Assembly: GCA_035765195.1 (NCBI GenBank)
Contig: DASTYC010000026.1
Span: 62,001 to 126,000, forward strand
Reading direction: 5' to 3'
DNA length: 64,000 bases
DNA from: CALAED01 sp035765195
GTDB lineage: Bacteria; Actinomycetota; Actinomycetes; Streptosporangiales; Streptosporangiaceae
This document shows, piece by piece, positions 24,787-34,249 of the stretch. The notes beneath the pieces were generated by a model. It did no database searches and was not told where the DNA came from. It was given only the letters and a program-made list of their open reading frames with translations. The first letter of the stretch is position 1. Each line of letters starts with the position of its first letter. The translations under genes and the position numbers were made by a program.

Positions 24787-26189
24787 TGAGCACAGCGGTC
24801 GCCAAGGGAGCCAACGCGGCAGGCGCGGCAGACACGGCAGACGCGGCCGCGGGAGCCGACACCGCCGCGGGAGCCGACGACGCGGCCGGCTCGACGGCGG
24901 CACCGGTCGTCTACCCGCACGAGACGATCGTCACCTGGCAGGCCCCGCCGCTGCGACTGGGGGTGGGCGCGACCAAGGAGATCGGCTACGAGCTCACCGC
25001 CCTTGGGATCGGCTCGGCGCTCCTGGTGACCGATCCCAACCTCGCCGCGATCGGGTTGGCCGGCCGGGTCGGCGCGCTGATGGAGCAGGCCGGCATCGAG
25101 ACGACGGTGTTCGCCGAGGCCTACGTCGAGCCCACGGATCGCAGCTGCGAGGAGGCGGCGCGCGCGCTGGCGGGCAGCGAGGTGGACGGCTACGTCGCGG
25201 TGGGCGGCGGCAGCTCGATCGACACGGCCAAGGTCCTCAACCTGCTGCACAGCCACCCCGGCGTCCCGCTGCGCGACTACTTGAACAAGCCGGTCGGCGC
25301 CGGCCGCAAGATTCCCGGCGCGCTCAAGCCGCTGGTGGCGGTGCCGACGACGGCCGGCAGCGGCAGCGAGTGCACGGCGATGGTCGCGCTGGGCATCACC
25401 GACCTGCGGATCAAGACCGGCATCAGTGATCTGCGGCTCCGCCCGTCGGCCGCCATCGTCGACCCGCTCAACACGCTCACGCTGCCGCCCGCCGTCACCG
25501 CGGCCTCCGGCTATGACGTGCTGACCCACGCCTGCGAGTCCTACACCGCGCGCCCGTACGACCGTCGCCCGCCCTACCCGTCGCCGGCCGGCCGGCCGAT
25601 CTATGTGGGCGCCAACCCGATCAGCGACGTCTGGGCCGAGAAGGCCCTCGAGCTCCTCGGGCGGTACTTCCGGCGGGCCGTGCTCAACCCGGCGGACCTG
25701 GAGGCACGCGTCGGCATGAGCCAGGCCGCCGCCTATGCCGGCATGGGCTTCGGCAACGCCGGAACCCATATCCCCCATGCCTGCGCCTACCCCATCGCGG
25801 GCATGGTCACCGACTATCGTCCGCACGATTACGCGGTCGACCATCCGCTGGTGCCGCACGGCGAGTCGGTGATCGCGACCGCTCCGGCGGCGTTCGAGTT
25901 CACCTACCCGACGTCGCCGGAGCGGCATCTGCGGGCCGCCGAACTGCTCGGCGCGAACCTGGCCGGGGTCACCGCGCGCGGCGGCGCCGACGTGCTGCCG
26001 CAGACGATCGTCGATCTGCTGTCCGACACCGGCGGCCCGCGCGGGGTGGGCGCCTTCGGCTACGCCGCCTCGGACATCCCGCATCTTGTGGACGGAGCGG
26101 TCCAGCAGCAGCGACTGCTCGCCTGCTGTCCACGTGACGTCGGCACCGAAGAGTTGGCGCGTATCTTCCACGCCTCGCTCGCGTACTGA
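24786..26189 (+). CDS. Iron-type (group III) alcohol dehydrogenase
   Basis: A 467-residue NAD(P)-dependent dehydrogenase. The NAD site is VAVGGGSSIDTAKVLNLL; further family motifs are AVPTTAGSGSECTAM and the metal-binding helix GYDVLTHACESY. The later His in HGESVIATAPAAFEF is consistent with the hydroxyacid-oxoacid transhydrogenase branch. The first 40 residues are an Ala/Gly/Asp-rich low-complexity tract that is encoded by imperfect GC repeats and is not part of the fold. The ATG overlaps the previous stop by 1 bp (TGATG); a GTG one codon upstream is possible. It could reduce aspartate semialdehyde or oxidise a hydroxy acid from the same pathway. Confidence 0.88.
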   Translation: MSTAVAKGANAAGAADTADAAAGADTAAGADDAAGSTAAPVVYPHETIVTWQAPPLRLGVGATKEIGYELTALGIGSALLVTDPNLAAIGLAGRVGALMEQAGIETTVFAEAYVEPTDRSCEEAARALAGSEVDGYVAVGGGSSIDTAKVLNLLHSHPGVPLRDYLNKPVGAGRKIPGALKPLVAVPTTAGSGSECTAMVALGITDLRIKTGISDLRLRPSAAIVDPLNTLTLPPAVTAASGYDVLTHACESYTARPYDRRPPYPSPAGRPIYVGANPISDVWAEKALELLGRYFRRAVLNPADLEARVGMSQAAAYAGMGFGNAGTHIPHACAYPIAGMVTDYRPHDYAVDHPLVPHGESVIATAPAAFEFTYPTSPERHLRAAELLGANLAGVTARGGADVLPQTIVDLLSDTGGPRGVGAFGYAASDIPHLVDGAVQQQRLLACCPRDVGTEELARIFHASLAY

Positions 26190-26237
26190 AGACTAGGTCT
26201 GATGAGAGGTAGGAAGACCGCCGACATCGGAGGGCCA

Positions 26238-27731
26238 ATGACCGCGTTGACACAGGGTAACGGGCTGCCGGTACGACCCGCGCTCATCGGGGGAAAGCCA
26301 GTCGAGGCGCGCGATGTGATCGACGTGCTCGATCCGTCCACGGGTGCCGTGTGCGCGCGGATCGCCCGGGGCGGCGGCGACGAGATCGACCTCGCCGTCA
26401 CCGCGGCGCGCGAGGCGTTCGAGAACGAGTGGCGCCACGCGTCGCCCGCCGACCGCGCCGCGGCCTGCCGCCGGATCGCGGACGCGATACGGGCCCACCG
26501 CGACGAACTCGCGGAGCTGGAGTCGCTCGACACCGGCAAGCCGTTGTCGCAGGCGTTCGGGGACGCGGACGCGGCGGCCAGGTACTTCGACTTCTACGCC
26601 GGTTGCGCCGAGGCGCTGTTCGGCAGCACCCTGTTCTCCCAGCCCGACGCGGTGGCGTACACGTTAACCGAACCGTACGGCGTGTGCGGCCACATCATTC
26701 CGTGGAACTATCCGATGCAGGTCGTGGCGCGCACCATCGCGCCCGCGCTGGCGGCCGGAAACGCCTGTGTGCTCAAACCGGCCGAGGACGCCCCGCTGAC
26801 GCCCATGCGCATCGCCGAGCTGGCCCTGTCCGCGGGGCTGCCGCCGGGGGTCTTCAACGTCGTCCCCGGCTACGGCGAGGAGGCGGGGGCGGCGCTGGCC
26901 GCCCACCCCGGCATCGACCACATGGCCTTCACCGGGTCTCGCGAGGTCGGCACTTTGGTGATGACCAGCGCCGCGGCCAACATCGTGCCGGTGACCCTCG
27001 AGCTGGGCGGCAAGTCGCCGCACCTGGTGTTCCCCGACTTCGACGCCGAGGAGGCGATCCCGTTGATCGTCTCCTCGATCACCGAGCACGCCGGCCAGAA
27101 CTGTTCGGCCGGCTCCCGGCTGCTCGTCCACGAGTCGGTGCACGAAAGCACGGTCGCCGCGCTCGTCGAGGCCTTTGAACGCATGCGGATCGGCCCGGGC
27201 AAGACCGATCCCGACCTCGGGCCGCTGATCTCCGAAAAGCAGCGCACCCGCGTCCTCGGCTATATCGAGGAGGGCAAGAAGGTCGCCCGCGTGGCGACCG
27301 GCGGCGGCGTCCCCGACGATCCCGAGTTGGCGGGCGGGTTCTTCGTCCAGCCGACCATCTTCGACGACGTGCCGCACGAGTCGCGTCCGGCCCAGGAGGA
27401 GATCTTTGGGCCGGTGCTGTGCGTCACGCCGTTCCGCGACGTGGCCGAGGCCGTCGAGCTGGCCAACGGCACGTCCTACGGACTGGCCGCGGGCGTGTGG
27501 ACCCGCGACGTCGGCCTGGCCCATCACCTGACCCGCGAACTGCGGATGGGCCAGATCTTCGTGAACAACTACAGCGCCGCCGGCGCCGTCGAGCTCCCCT
27601 TCGGCGGCTACAAGCGCTCCGGCTTCGGCCGCGAGAAGGGGTTCGAAGCCTTGCGCGAATACTCCCAATGCAAGGCCGTCGCCATCCGCGCCACCCCGCC
27701 GGCGCCGCCGCCCCCATCGTCGAGCGCCTAG
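26238..27731 (+). CDS. NAD(P)-dependent aldehyde dehydrogenase
   Basis: A 497-residue enzyme of the betaine/aminobutyraldehyde dehydrogenase group. The motifs are YGVCGHIIPWNYPMQV (cofactor binding and the catalytic Asn region), FTGSREVGTLVM, the general base Glu in TLELGGKSPHLVF, and the catalytic Cys in EHAGQNCSAGSRLLV. The C-terminal ELPFGGYKRSGFGRE is standard. GGAGGG lies 5 nt before the ATG at 26238; a longer frame from 26202 lacks a ribosome binding site. It follows the alcohol dehydrogenase by 48 bp. Together they could interconvert an alcohol, aldehyde and acid; the substrate is unknown. Confidence 0.92.
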   Translation: MTALTQGNGLPVRPALIGGKPVEARDVIDVLDPSTGAVCARIARGGGDEIDLAVTAAREAFENEWRHASPADRAAACRRIADAIRAHRDELAELESLDTGKPLSQAFGDADAAARYFDFYAGCAEALFGSTLFSQPDAVAYTLTEPYGVCGHIIPWNYPMQVVARTIAPALAAGNACVLKPAEDAPLTPMRIAELALSAGLPPGVFNVVPGYGEEAGAALAAHPGIDHMAFTGSREVGTLVMTSAAANIVPVTLELGGKSPHLVFPDFDAEEAIPLIVSSITEHAGQNCSAGSRLLVHESVHESTVAALVEAFERMRIGPGKTDPDLGPLISEKQRTRVLGYIEEGKKVARVATGGGVPDDPELAGGFFVQPTIFDDVPHESRPAQEEIFGPVLCVTPFRDVAEAVELANGTSYGLAAGVWTRDVGLAHHLTRELRMGQIFVNNYSAAGAVELPFGGYKRSGFGREKGFEALREYSQCKAVAIRATPPAPPPPSSSA

Positions 27732-27755
27732 CCGGCGCGGCGCGGCCCCGGAGGG

Positions 27756-28331
27756 TCAGGCCTGTTGTGCCACTTCATGGCGCGTCTTGCTGCGGTGCTG
27801 GCGGACCTTGAAGCGATTGCCGCAGGCCTTCATGTCGCACCACTGACGCTGGCCGGGCCGAGAGGTGTCGACGAACATCAACGAACAATCCGGGAACGCG
27901 CACTCGCGGACGCGGCCGAGCAACGGCCCGGACAGCAGGTCGACCGCGTCCCGCGCCACGGTGGCCAGGCCCGCCTCGGCCGTGCTGTCGGAACGCACCC
28001 TGACCGAGCGCGCGTCGGTGCTGAGTTCGGAGACGAGGCCGGGCCTGGCGGCCCAGGCGTTCACCACGTCGACATCGGCGATGGACGGCCGCTCACGCGT
28101 CTTCGGATGAACCAACCGGTAGATCGCCTCACGCAACTCGTAGGCGTCCGCCATACTCTGCGCGGTCGCCGACACATCGCGTTCGAGCGACAACGCCAAG
28201 CGGAACCAGCGGCCTAGATCGTCCGCCGAGCGTATGCGCTCAACACCACCGCGGTAGCGCCCACCGAGGGTGGCGGTGAAATCGAGGCAGAGCCGACCAC
28301 CCCGAAATCTAAATTCAAACTTGTCTTGCAC
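27756..28331 (-). CDS. CGNR zinc-finger transcriptional regulator (ABATE domain)
   Basis: A 191-residue regulator. The N-terminal ABATE ligand-binding domain opens with FEFRFRGGRLCLDFTATLG, and the C-terminal CGNR zinc finger reads RECAFPDCSLMFVDTS followed by QWCDMKACGNRFKVRQHR, giving four Cys. Such proteins are probable ligand-responsive repressors in actinomycetes. The GTG at 28331 was chosen because AGGTGG lies about 7 nt before it and it places the ABATE motif at the start; GTG 28352 is the alternative. It is convergent with the aldehyde dehydrogenase gene and divergent from the methyltransferase gene. A direct repeat just upstream may be its own operator. Confidence 0.88.
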   Translation of the reverse strand: MQDKFEFRFRGGRLCLDFTATLGGRYRGGVERIRSADDLGRWFRLALSLERDVSATAQSMADAYELREAIYRLVHPKTRERPSIADVDVVNAWAARPGLVSELSTDARSVRVRSDSTAEAGLATVARDAVDLLSGPLLGRVRECAFPDCSLMFVDTSRPGQRQWCDMKACGNRFKVRQHRSKTRHEVAQQA

Positions 28332-28829
28332 CAACGGTCCACCTCGCTCCACCCCCCTGAACTGGTACGACTTGGTACGAAATCGGTCTCAGCCCCCGTG
28401 GACACGAGCGTAACTATTCTAACAGGTGGAAAACTCCTGTCCAAGGTATGTTTCTCTAGCCGGTTTTCATGATCCATTGATTCAACGGACGCCGCGACCC
28501 GCGGAGTCGCCGCTCACCATCCCCGGCACCGGGCGGCGCGCCGGCGGGCGACGACCCTCGATTCGGCACGGCCGAGTGTGGCCATGGCGGCATCCGGCCA
28601 CCAACTCTCGACGAGGCCGACCGGCGTGCTCGCGGGTCGCGCACGGCCCAAGTCCGGCGGAAAACACAATTTCTTATTTCTTCATCAGGTAAATGTCATG
28701 GTAAAGTCGATCTGTTGCTCTTGAACGGCCTCGACAAAGACGTCTCGCGTGCCCTCCTCGCGATCAAAAATATTTTACCTAAGCCCTGAGTAATTGAGCG
28801 TGTACGCACCCACGGAGGACCAGGCGGTC
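28332..28829. other. Divergent intergenic region between CGNR regulator and methyltransferase
   Basis: About 500 bp. It contains the direct repeat at 28363-28380 close to the CGNR gene and a distinctly AT-rich stretch from about 28665 to 28795 before the methyltransferase gene, a plausible promoter. An 8-codon frame MVKSICCS (28698-28724) is present but has only a weak ribosome binding site. Confidence 0.5.
28363..28380. promoter_or_regulatory. Direct repeat upstream of the CGNR gene, candidate operator
   Basis: TGGTACGA occurs at 28363-28370 and again at 28373-28380, a 10-bp period (one helix turn), 32-49 bp upstream of the chosen CGNR start. This is the usual geometry for a repressor or its own promoter. 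I did not see further copies near the other cluster genes. Confidence 0.45.
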
Positions 28830-29834
28830 ATGGGCCATCCCATTCGTGTGTCCGGAATCGACCTTTCAGCGCAGGTCGAGCAACTACGCCGGCACTTCCC
28901 GGATATCCACAGACGCGTCGACCTGGCCCGGGTCGAGAGTTGGCAGAGCGAGCTGGCGAAAAACGGCCTCGGCAAAGACGACTTCGGCGCGGAAGAGGCA
29001 GGCGGCAGGGGCGGGGACTACGTGCGGGCCCAGTTGCAGAACGTCGGCGCCCGCGCCCACGGCATCCGCCAATTGGTGGACCTGATCCGCCGCGGCCGGC
29101 TCGGCCGGCAGACGATCGTCGACCTGCTGGGCGGCGATGGTCTCGTACAGCGGGTCTGCGCGATGCTCGGATTCACCGACGTCGAGGTGATGACCTGCGA
29201 CGCCTCCCCCCATATGGTGGAGACCGCTTGGCGGGCGGGGATCCCGGCCCTGCTCCAGCGGGCCGAACGCCAACTCTTCCGGTCCGGGTCCGTCGACGGA
29301 GTGCTGCTCGCGTACGGCACGCATCACATCCCCGTCGACATGCGGCGACTCGCCGCCGAAGAGGCCTATCGCGTTCTTCGCCCCGGCGGGACATTCGTTC
29401 TCCACGACTTCCTGACCGGCTCGCCCACGGACATCTGGTTCTCCATGATCGTCGACCCCTATTCGACGACCGGGCACCAATACGAGCACTTCACCGATGA
29501 CGAGATCCAAGAGCACCTCATCAAGGCGGGGTTCGAGTCGTATCAGGTCCGTGAAGTCAATGACCCTTATATGGCCACCGGGAGGACGCGAGAAGAGGCG
29601 GAGATCGAACTGGGTAAATACCTTGTCAATATGTATGGCCTGAACCGCGCCAGGGAGGCGTTCGGCGATCTGCGGGCGTTCCGCTGGGCCGCCGACAAGG
29701 CACAGTCGATCTTTAATTATCCGGATGCCAATGGAACGTTCAAAAAGAGCACCATGGAGTATCTCGACGATCAAGGGTTGTGGCGTTTCACCATCCCCCG
29801 AATAGCGCTCGTGGGGGTCGGCAGGAAAATGTAG
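28830..29834 (+). CDS. SAM-dependent methyltransferase, class I fold
   Basis: About 334 residues. The Rossmann-like core begins with TIVDLLGGDGLVQRVCAMLG (motif I, with GGDG in place of the more usual GxGxG), then VEVMTCDASPHMVETA (acidic loop), VDGVLLAYGTHHIPVD (motif II region) and VLRPGGTFVLHDF (motif III). The C-terminal 130 residues include VDPYSTTGHQYEHF and look like an extra substrate-binding lid. Start is uncertain: ATG at 28830 lies 12 nt after GGAGGA, while TTG 28794 and GTG 28800 are further upstream in frame. It probably modifies an intermediate or product of the surrounding cluster. Confidence 0.78.
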   Translation: MGHPIRVSGIDLSAQVEQLRRHFPDIHRRVDLARVESWQSELAKNGLGKDDFGAEEAGGRGGDYVRAQLQNVGARAHGIRQLVDLIRRGRLGRQTIVDLLGGDGLVQRVCAMLGFTDVEVMTCDASPHMVETAWRAGIPALLQRAERQLFRSGSVDGVLLAYGTHHIPVDMRRLAAEEAYRVLRPGGTFVLHDFLTGSPTDIWFSMIVDPYSTTGHQYEHFTDDEIQEHLIKAGFESYQVREVNDPYMATGRTREEAEIELGKYLVNMYGLNRAREAFGDLRAFRWAADKAQSIFNYPDANGTFKKSTMEYLDDQGLWRFTIPRIALVGVGRKM

Positions 29835-30327
29835 GAACCGACCTGTCCGCGCCTGGGCGCCGCGGCCCGGGCGCCGGCCTTCGGCGCGCGTCCGGCCGAT
29901 CCCGGCCACCGTGCGGCCGGGATCGGCACGCCCGCCGCGGCGCCGGCACGGGCGGGCGACCGCCCGGATGGGGGTCTCGACACGTGCCCAGATCCGGGCG
30001 TCGGCACGCCTTCCACCTGGGAGAACAGCGATGCGGAGGCGACGGCGTCCGGTGGGACCAGCCAGCCACATTGCCGCAGATGGCGGGAGATTCCGGAAAT
30101 CAACTACCTTGCCGACCGCCGCTCTGGCATACTCATCGCCGTAACTCCTTAAAGCGGTTACAAGCGTGTCGCCGGGCCACGGGGGCTTCGCGATCCTGCC
30201 GGCCCGAACCTCTTTCGGGCCGGGCATCGCCACACGCGGTCACGCAATCCGACCGTATGCGCATGCCTCGAGCCGTGTGACCACGCTTGCCCGGTCGACG
30301 CCACAAACCCGAAGGACAGTGGTTCAG
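29835..30327. other. Gap before the ATP-grasp genes
   Basis: About 490 bp. The first 100 bp are very GC-rich, with repeated GGGCGCC-type self-complementary sequence behind the methyltransferase stop (possible terminator). The last 200 bp are more balanced in composition and may hold the promoter of the ATP-grasp operon. No gene with a ribosome binding site was seen. Confidence 0.45.
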
Positions 30328-31584
30328 TTGGAGCGTTACGCGATCATCGTCGATGCCTATCACATCCCTTACGAGGACTCCCGCGGCTTTGCCAGCGCGT
30401 TCAAGAAGCGCGGCATTACGCCGATCGCGGTGATGAGCTCCCCGGAGCCGATGGAGGCGTTCCTCCCTCGTTGGTTCCCCGAGGATTTCGCCGCCGTTCA
30501 CTTCTACGGCGGCGACTTCGAAGAGCTCGTCGCGATCGTGAAGGGCTACGACCCGATCTGCATCGTTCCCGGGCTGGAGCCCGGTGTGGAGCTGGCGGGG
30601 GAACTGGTCGACGCGGTCCTGCCCGGCACCGGCAACCTGCCGGGGTCGTCCCCCATCCACCGGGACAAGGCGCTGATGGCCCAGGCCCTCGAGCGGAACG
30701 GGGTGCCGCATCTGCGGACGATCTGCTCCGACGACAGCGCGGCGGTCGCCGAATGGCTGCGCGACAACGACCTCGAGGGCCGGCCGCTGGTCATCAAGCC
30801 GCCCAAGAGCAGCGGCGCTGAGGACGTGTGCCTGATCGAGGCGGGCCATGACTGGAAGGCGTACTTCGATCAGTTGCTCGGCACGGTCAACCACTACGGG
30901 ATGGTCAACGACGGCGTGATCGTCCAGGAGTACGCGGAGGGCACCGAATACATCGTCGACCTGTACTCCGTGGACGGGCAGCACGGCCTGGTCGACGTCT
31001 GCGTCTACCAAAAGCGCGAGAAGGACGGCCAGATCGGGATCTACGATGTCGCCGACTTCCTTGCCCCCGACGACCCCGCGGTCGCGCCGCTGGCGGAGTA
31101 CACCAAGCAGGCGGCCACCGCGTGCGGCATCCGCAACGGATCCACCCATGCCGAGGTCATGCTGACCCCCGACGGCCCGCGCCTGATCGAGCTCGCGGCG
31201 CGCTACTCGGGCAGCTGCATGATGATCTCCGGCACGCTCGCCACCGGCGAGAACCAGATCGACCGCACGGTGGCTCATTATGTGGATGGGAAGTTCTCAC
31301 CCGGCTTCGAGTTGCTACGGGAAGTGAGGACGGTATGGCTGGCCGCGGACAAAGACGGGATCCTGCGCAACATCGAGATCTTCGATCAGGTGCGGGAGCT
31401 GCCGACGTTTTACGCGATGAGCCTCCCCGAGAACGGAAAGCACGTTCCGCTCACCACCGGCATGAGCACGAGCCTCGGCTGGATCATCCAGGGCGCGTCC
31501 GACTGGGACGCCATCGAGGCGGACTTCCGCGTCATCAAGGACCTGGAGCGTCAGCTCGTCGTCGAGCCGGTGGCCGTCCGCTGA
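30328..31584 (+). CDS. ATP-grasp ligase A
   Basis: About 418 residues. It starts with a pre-ATP-grasp Rossmann unit (ERYAIIVDAYHIPYEDSRGF), followed by IHRDKALMAQALERNGVPHL, the ATP-binding Lys strand in RPLVIKPPKSSGAEDVCLIE, the flexible loop acid EYAEGTEYIVDLYS, and the Mg-binding segment THAEVMLTPDGPRLIELAARYSG. This is the carboxylate-amine ligase type, which joins amino acids through an acyl phosphate (as in BacD or DdaF). Start is uncertain: TTG 30328 lies 11 nt after GAAGGA; GTG 30319 is only 2 nt after it. It is the first of three ATP-grasp genes on this strand. Confidence 0.85.
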   Translation: MERYAIIVDAYHIPYEDSRGFASAFKKRGITPIAVMSSPEPMEAFLPRWFPEDFAAVHFYGGDFEELVAIVKGYDPICIVPGLEPGVELAGELVDAVLPGTGNLPGSSPIHRDKALMAQALERNGVPHLRTICSDDSAAVAEWLRDNDLEGRPLVIKPPKSSGAEDVCLIEAGHDWKAYFDQLLGTVNHYGMVNDGVIVQEYAEGTEYIVDLYSVDGQHGLVDVCVYQKREKDGQIGIYDVADFLAPDDPAVAPLAEYTKQAATACGIRNGSTHAEVMLTPDGPRLIELAARYSGSCMMISGTLATGENQIDRTVAHYVDGKFSPGFELLREVRTVWLAADKDGILRNIEIFDQVRELPTFYAMSLPENGKHVPLTTGMSTSLGWIIQGASDWDAIEADFRVIKDLERQLVVEPVAVR

Positions 31585-31649
31585 CCAGGCCGCTGACCAG
31601 GTACGGATCCGCGTACGGATCGGGGAGTTGACATGACGGGAGGAGCCCC

Positions 31650-32897
31650 GTGGCAACGCTCGTAGTGGGGTGCGGCTTCAAGCTGATCGGCAACATCGAG
31701 GAACAGTTGCCGGACGAAAAAGTGGTGGTCATCGAGCACCCCCAGGTGATCGAGGCGCGCGGACAACGCGACAAGATCAAGGGTCACCCCAACGTCCTGG
31801 CGCTGCTCGCGGGCGACTTCGTCCACGACCTCGATCCGCGTGCGCTGGTCGGGCTGATCCCGCCGGACATCACGATCGACCGGGTGCTGCCGGCCACGGA
31901 TGAGATGTCCACGGTCGGCTCGGCATACCTGGCCGAAGAGCTCGGGTTGCCGGGCGCGACCGTCCGGGCCGCGGAGATCTTCCGGGACAAGCTCAAGTTG
32001 CGCGAGGCCGCCCACGCGGCCGGGCTGCGCAACCCGCGCTGGCGCGAGATCCACGACCTCGACGGGCTGCGGTCGGCGGCGTCCGAGCTGGCCGGCGGCG
32101 GCCTGGTCGTCAAGCCGACCGGCCGGTCCGGGAGCCAGGGCGTCGTGCTGCTCGGGCCGGACGACGACCTGGCCGAGGCATGGCGGCACACGACGACGGC
32201 CGAGGGTCGCATCAAGATCGACCCTCCGCCGTTCACCCGCTATCTCGTGGAGGAGCGGCTGTACGGCGCCGAGATCAGCGTCGAGTGCCTGGTGGCCGAC
32301 GGTGAGGTGGTCTTCGGGAACATCACCGGCAAGCATGTGCTCCCCGGCCCCTTCCCGGTCGAGGTCGGCCACGTCGTGCCCGCCGCGCTGAGCCCGGCCA
32401 CCGAGAAGGAACTGCTGGACGCGATGCGGGCGCTGGTCGATGCCACCGGGTTCGCCTATGGCGTCCTGCACTGCGAATGGATCCTCACCGCGGACGGCCC
32501 CGCACTGGTCGAGTGCGCCGGACGGATCCCCGGTGACCGGATCACCGATCTGATGACGATCGCCTACGACGCGCCCTTCATGGCCGCGTACGCGACGCTG
32601 ATGACAGGACGGCCGGGCGAAACGACGATGCCGGATGCCGCGGCCCAGGTGAGCGCGATCAAGTTCCTCACGGCGCCGGCCGCCGGTGTCGTCGGCGAGA
32701 TCGCCGGGCTCGACGAGGCGGCCGCCGCGCCCGGCGTGCACGCGGCCCAGGTGACGGTCAAGGTGGGCGCCGAGGTCACCGAAGCGCGCGCCTCCCGTGA
32801 CCGGATCGGCCACGTCCTCGCGGTCGGCGCGGATCACGAGCAGGCCTGGGAGCGCGTCGAGCGGGCGGCCGAGCTGATCGAGGTCACGGTCCGGTGA
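31650..32897 (+). CDS. ATP-grasp ligase B
   Basis: A 415-residue ATP-grasp enzyme. Landmarks are VEIFRDKLKLREAAHAAGL (read as AAEIFRDK...), the ATP-binding strand GGGLVVKPTGRSGSQGVVLLG, YLVEERLYGAEISVECLV, and HCEWILTADGPALVECAGR for Mg binding. The C-terminal 90 residues form a separate subdomain typical of amino-acid ligases. GTG at 31650 with GGGAGGAG 5 nt upstream. It follows ligase A by 65 bp and overlaps the MFS gene by 4 bp (GTGA). Together with the other two ligases it suggests formation of at least two amide bonds in the product. Confidence 0.88.
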   Translation: MATLVVGCGFKLIGNIEEQLPDEKVVVIEHPQVIEARGQRDKIKGHPNVLALLAGDFVHDLDPRALVGLIPPDITIDRVLPATDEMSTVGSAYLAEELGLPGATVRAAEIFRDKLKLREAAHAAGLRNPRWREIHDLDGLRSAASELAGGGLVVKPTGRSGSQGVVLLGPDDDLAEAWRHTTTAEGRIKIDPPPFTRYLVEERLYGAEISVECLVADGEVVFGNITGKHVLPGPFPVEVGHVVPAALSPATEKELLDAMRALVDATGFAYGVLHCEWILTADGPALVECAGRIPGDRITDLMTIAYDAPFMAAYATLMTGRPGETTMPDAAAQVSAIKFLTAPAAGVVGEIAGLDEAAAAPGVHAAQVTVKVGAEVTEARASRDRIGHVLAVGADHEQAWERVERAAELIEVTVR

Positions 32898-34171
32898 AGC
32901 TGCCGAACCTCCGGGACAGCATGTGGACGTCCCCGAACGCCAGGCGCCTGCTGGTCGTGTCGATCATCGACTCCACCGGCAACGGGGCCTTCACCTCCGC
33001 GTCCGTCGTACTCTTCAGCACGGTGCTGCACCTGCGCCCCAACCAGATCAGCCAGGGCATGGCGGTCGGCGCGTTGATCGGGCTGACCTGCTCGGTGCTG
33101 TGGGGCATGCTGGCCGACCGCATCGGCGTTCGCTCGGTGCTGTTGAGCCTGCAGCTGTGGCGGGCCGCCGGGTTCATCGGCTATGCCTTCGTCGACAACT
33201 TCGCGGGGTATGTCGCGATCGTCATATTCCTCGGCCTTGCCGAACGAGCGAGCCCCCCGATCCTGCTGTCGTTCGTCACCTCCGCCGTCGGCGAGGGCGA
33301 ACGCCTCAAGGTGGCCGGTGCGCTGCGCAGCATCCGGAACGCCGGGTTCACCCTCGGCGCGCTGCTCGCCTCACTGGCGCTGCTGTCGCCCGGCCGCGGG
33401 TCGATGCTCGTCATCGTGCTCGGCAACTCCGTCACCTTCATCGTCGCCGCGATCCTGCTGCGCCGCATCACGCTGGGCCCCGACGCGAAACCGGTGCGGA
33501 AGGCCAAGGGCGAAGCCCCCGACCGGGTGAGCCGCCGCCCCGCCTTCTTGGCGGCCACCGTGCTGACGGGGGTGATCAGCATCCACCGCCAGGTGCTGGC
33601 CGTGGGTCTGCCGTTGTGGATCGTTACCCGCGACCTGGCCCCCAAGTCGCTGGTCAGCGTGCTGATCGCGATCAACACCGTGGTGGTCGTGCTGCTCCAG
33701 GTGCGGATGACCGAGAAATCCGATGAAGCCGAAGGGGCGGCCCGGGTGCTGCGTCGCGCCGGCTGGCTCATGTTGATCTGCGCGGGTCTGCTGGCCGCGG
33801 CGGCCGGAGACCTGCCGCTCACGCCATGGACGGCCGGTGCCCTGCTGGTGCTCGCCACCCTCGCCCTCACCTTCGCCGAAATGTGGCACGCCGCCGGTCA
33901 ATGGGGGCTGTCCCTGCTGCTGTCCCCGGCGGCTTCGCGTGCCAAGTTCCTCTCGGTCTTTCAGCTCGGTTCGTCCGGGCTCGACGTGACCGGAGCCCTC
34001 ATCCTCACCGCTTTGGTGCTGCCCGCGGGCGCTGCCGGCTGGCTGGTGTTCGGCGTCGTGCTCGCGGTGGCCGGGCAGCTCGCGCCGGTCGTGGCGCAGT
34101 GGGCCGACCGCGAACGGCTACGGCACGAGGCCGCGGCGCCGGGCGTCGCGGAATCGGCGGTCACGCCGTGA
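32894..34171 (+). CDS. MFS transporter, probable exporter
   Basis: A 425-residue membrane protein with about 12 helices. The N-terminal half contains MAVGALIGLTCSVLWGMLADRIGVRSVLL, the loop 2-3 MFS motif (GxLaDrxGxr). A central cytoplasmic loop of about 20 charged residues (from KPVRKAKGEAPDRVSR) separates the halves. It overlaps ligase B by GTGA and precedes the ligase C/M20 gene, so it is likely the exporter and self-protection transporter of the product made by these ligases. The transported compound is not known. Confidence 0.88.
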   Translation: MKLPNLRDSMWTSPNARRLLVVSIIDSTGNGAFTSASVVLFSTVLHLRPNQISQGMAVGALIGLTCSVLWGMLADRIGVRSVLLSLQLWRAAGFIGYAFVDNFAGYVAIVIFLGLAERASPPILLSFVTSAVGEGERLKVAGALRSIRNAGFTLGALLASLALLSPGRGSMLVIVLGNSVTFIVAAILLRRITLGPDAKPVRKAKGEAPDRVSRRPAFLAATVLTGVISIHRQVLAVGLPLWIVTRDLAPKSLVSVLIAINTVVVVLLQVRMTEKSDEAEGAARVLRRAGWLMLICAGLLAAAAGDLPLTPWTAGALLVLATLALTFAEMWHAAGQWGLSLLLSPAASRAKFLSVFQLGSSGLDVTGALILTALVLPAGAAGWLVFGVVLAVAGQLAPVVAQWADRERLRHEAAAPGVAESAVTP

Positions 34172-34249
34172 CCGCGGGCCGCGGACCGGACGTTCGCGGC
34201 CCGCGCCCAACCGAGCCCCGCCTCACCGACACGATTGGATAGATCAAGG

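Noticed and set aside
28698..28724. Eight-codon frame MVKSICCS before the methyltransferase gene
   Set aside because: Cys-rich and in an AT-rich promoter-like zone, but the upstream AGGTAA is a poor ribosome binding site and nothing else supports translation.
30079..30280. Cys-containing frame in the gap before ATP-grasp ligase A
   Set aside because: No ribosome binding site; continues into an Arg/Ser-rich random sequence.
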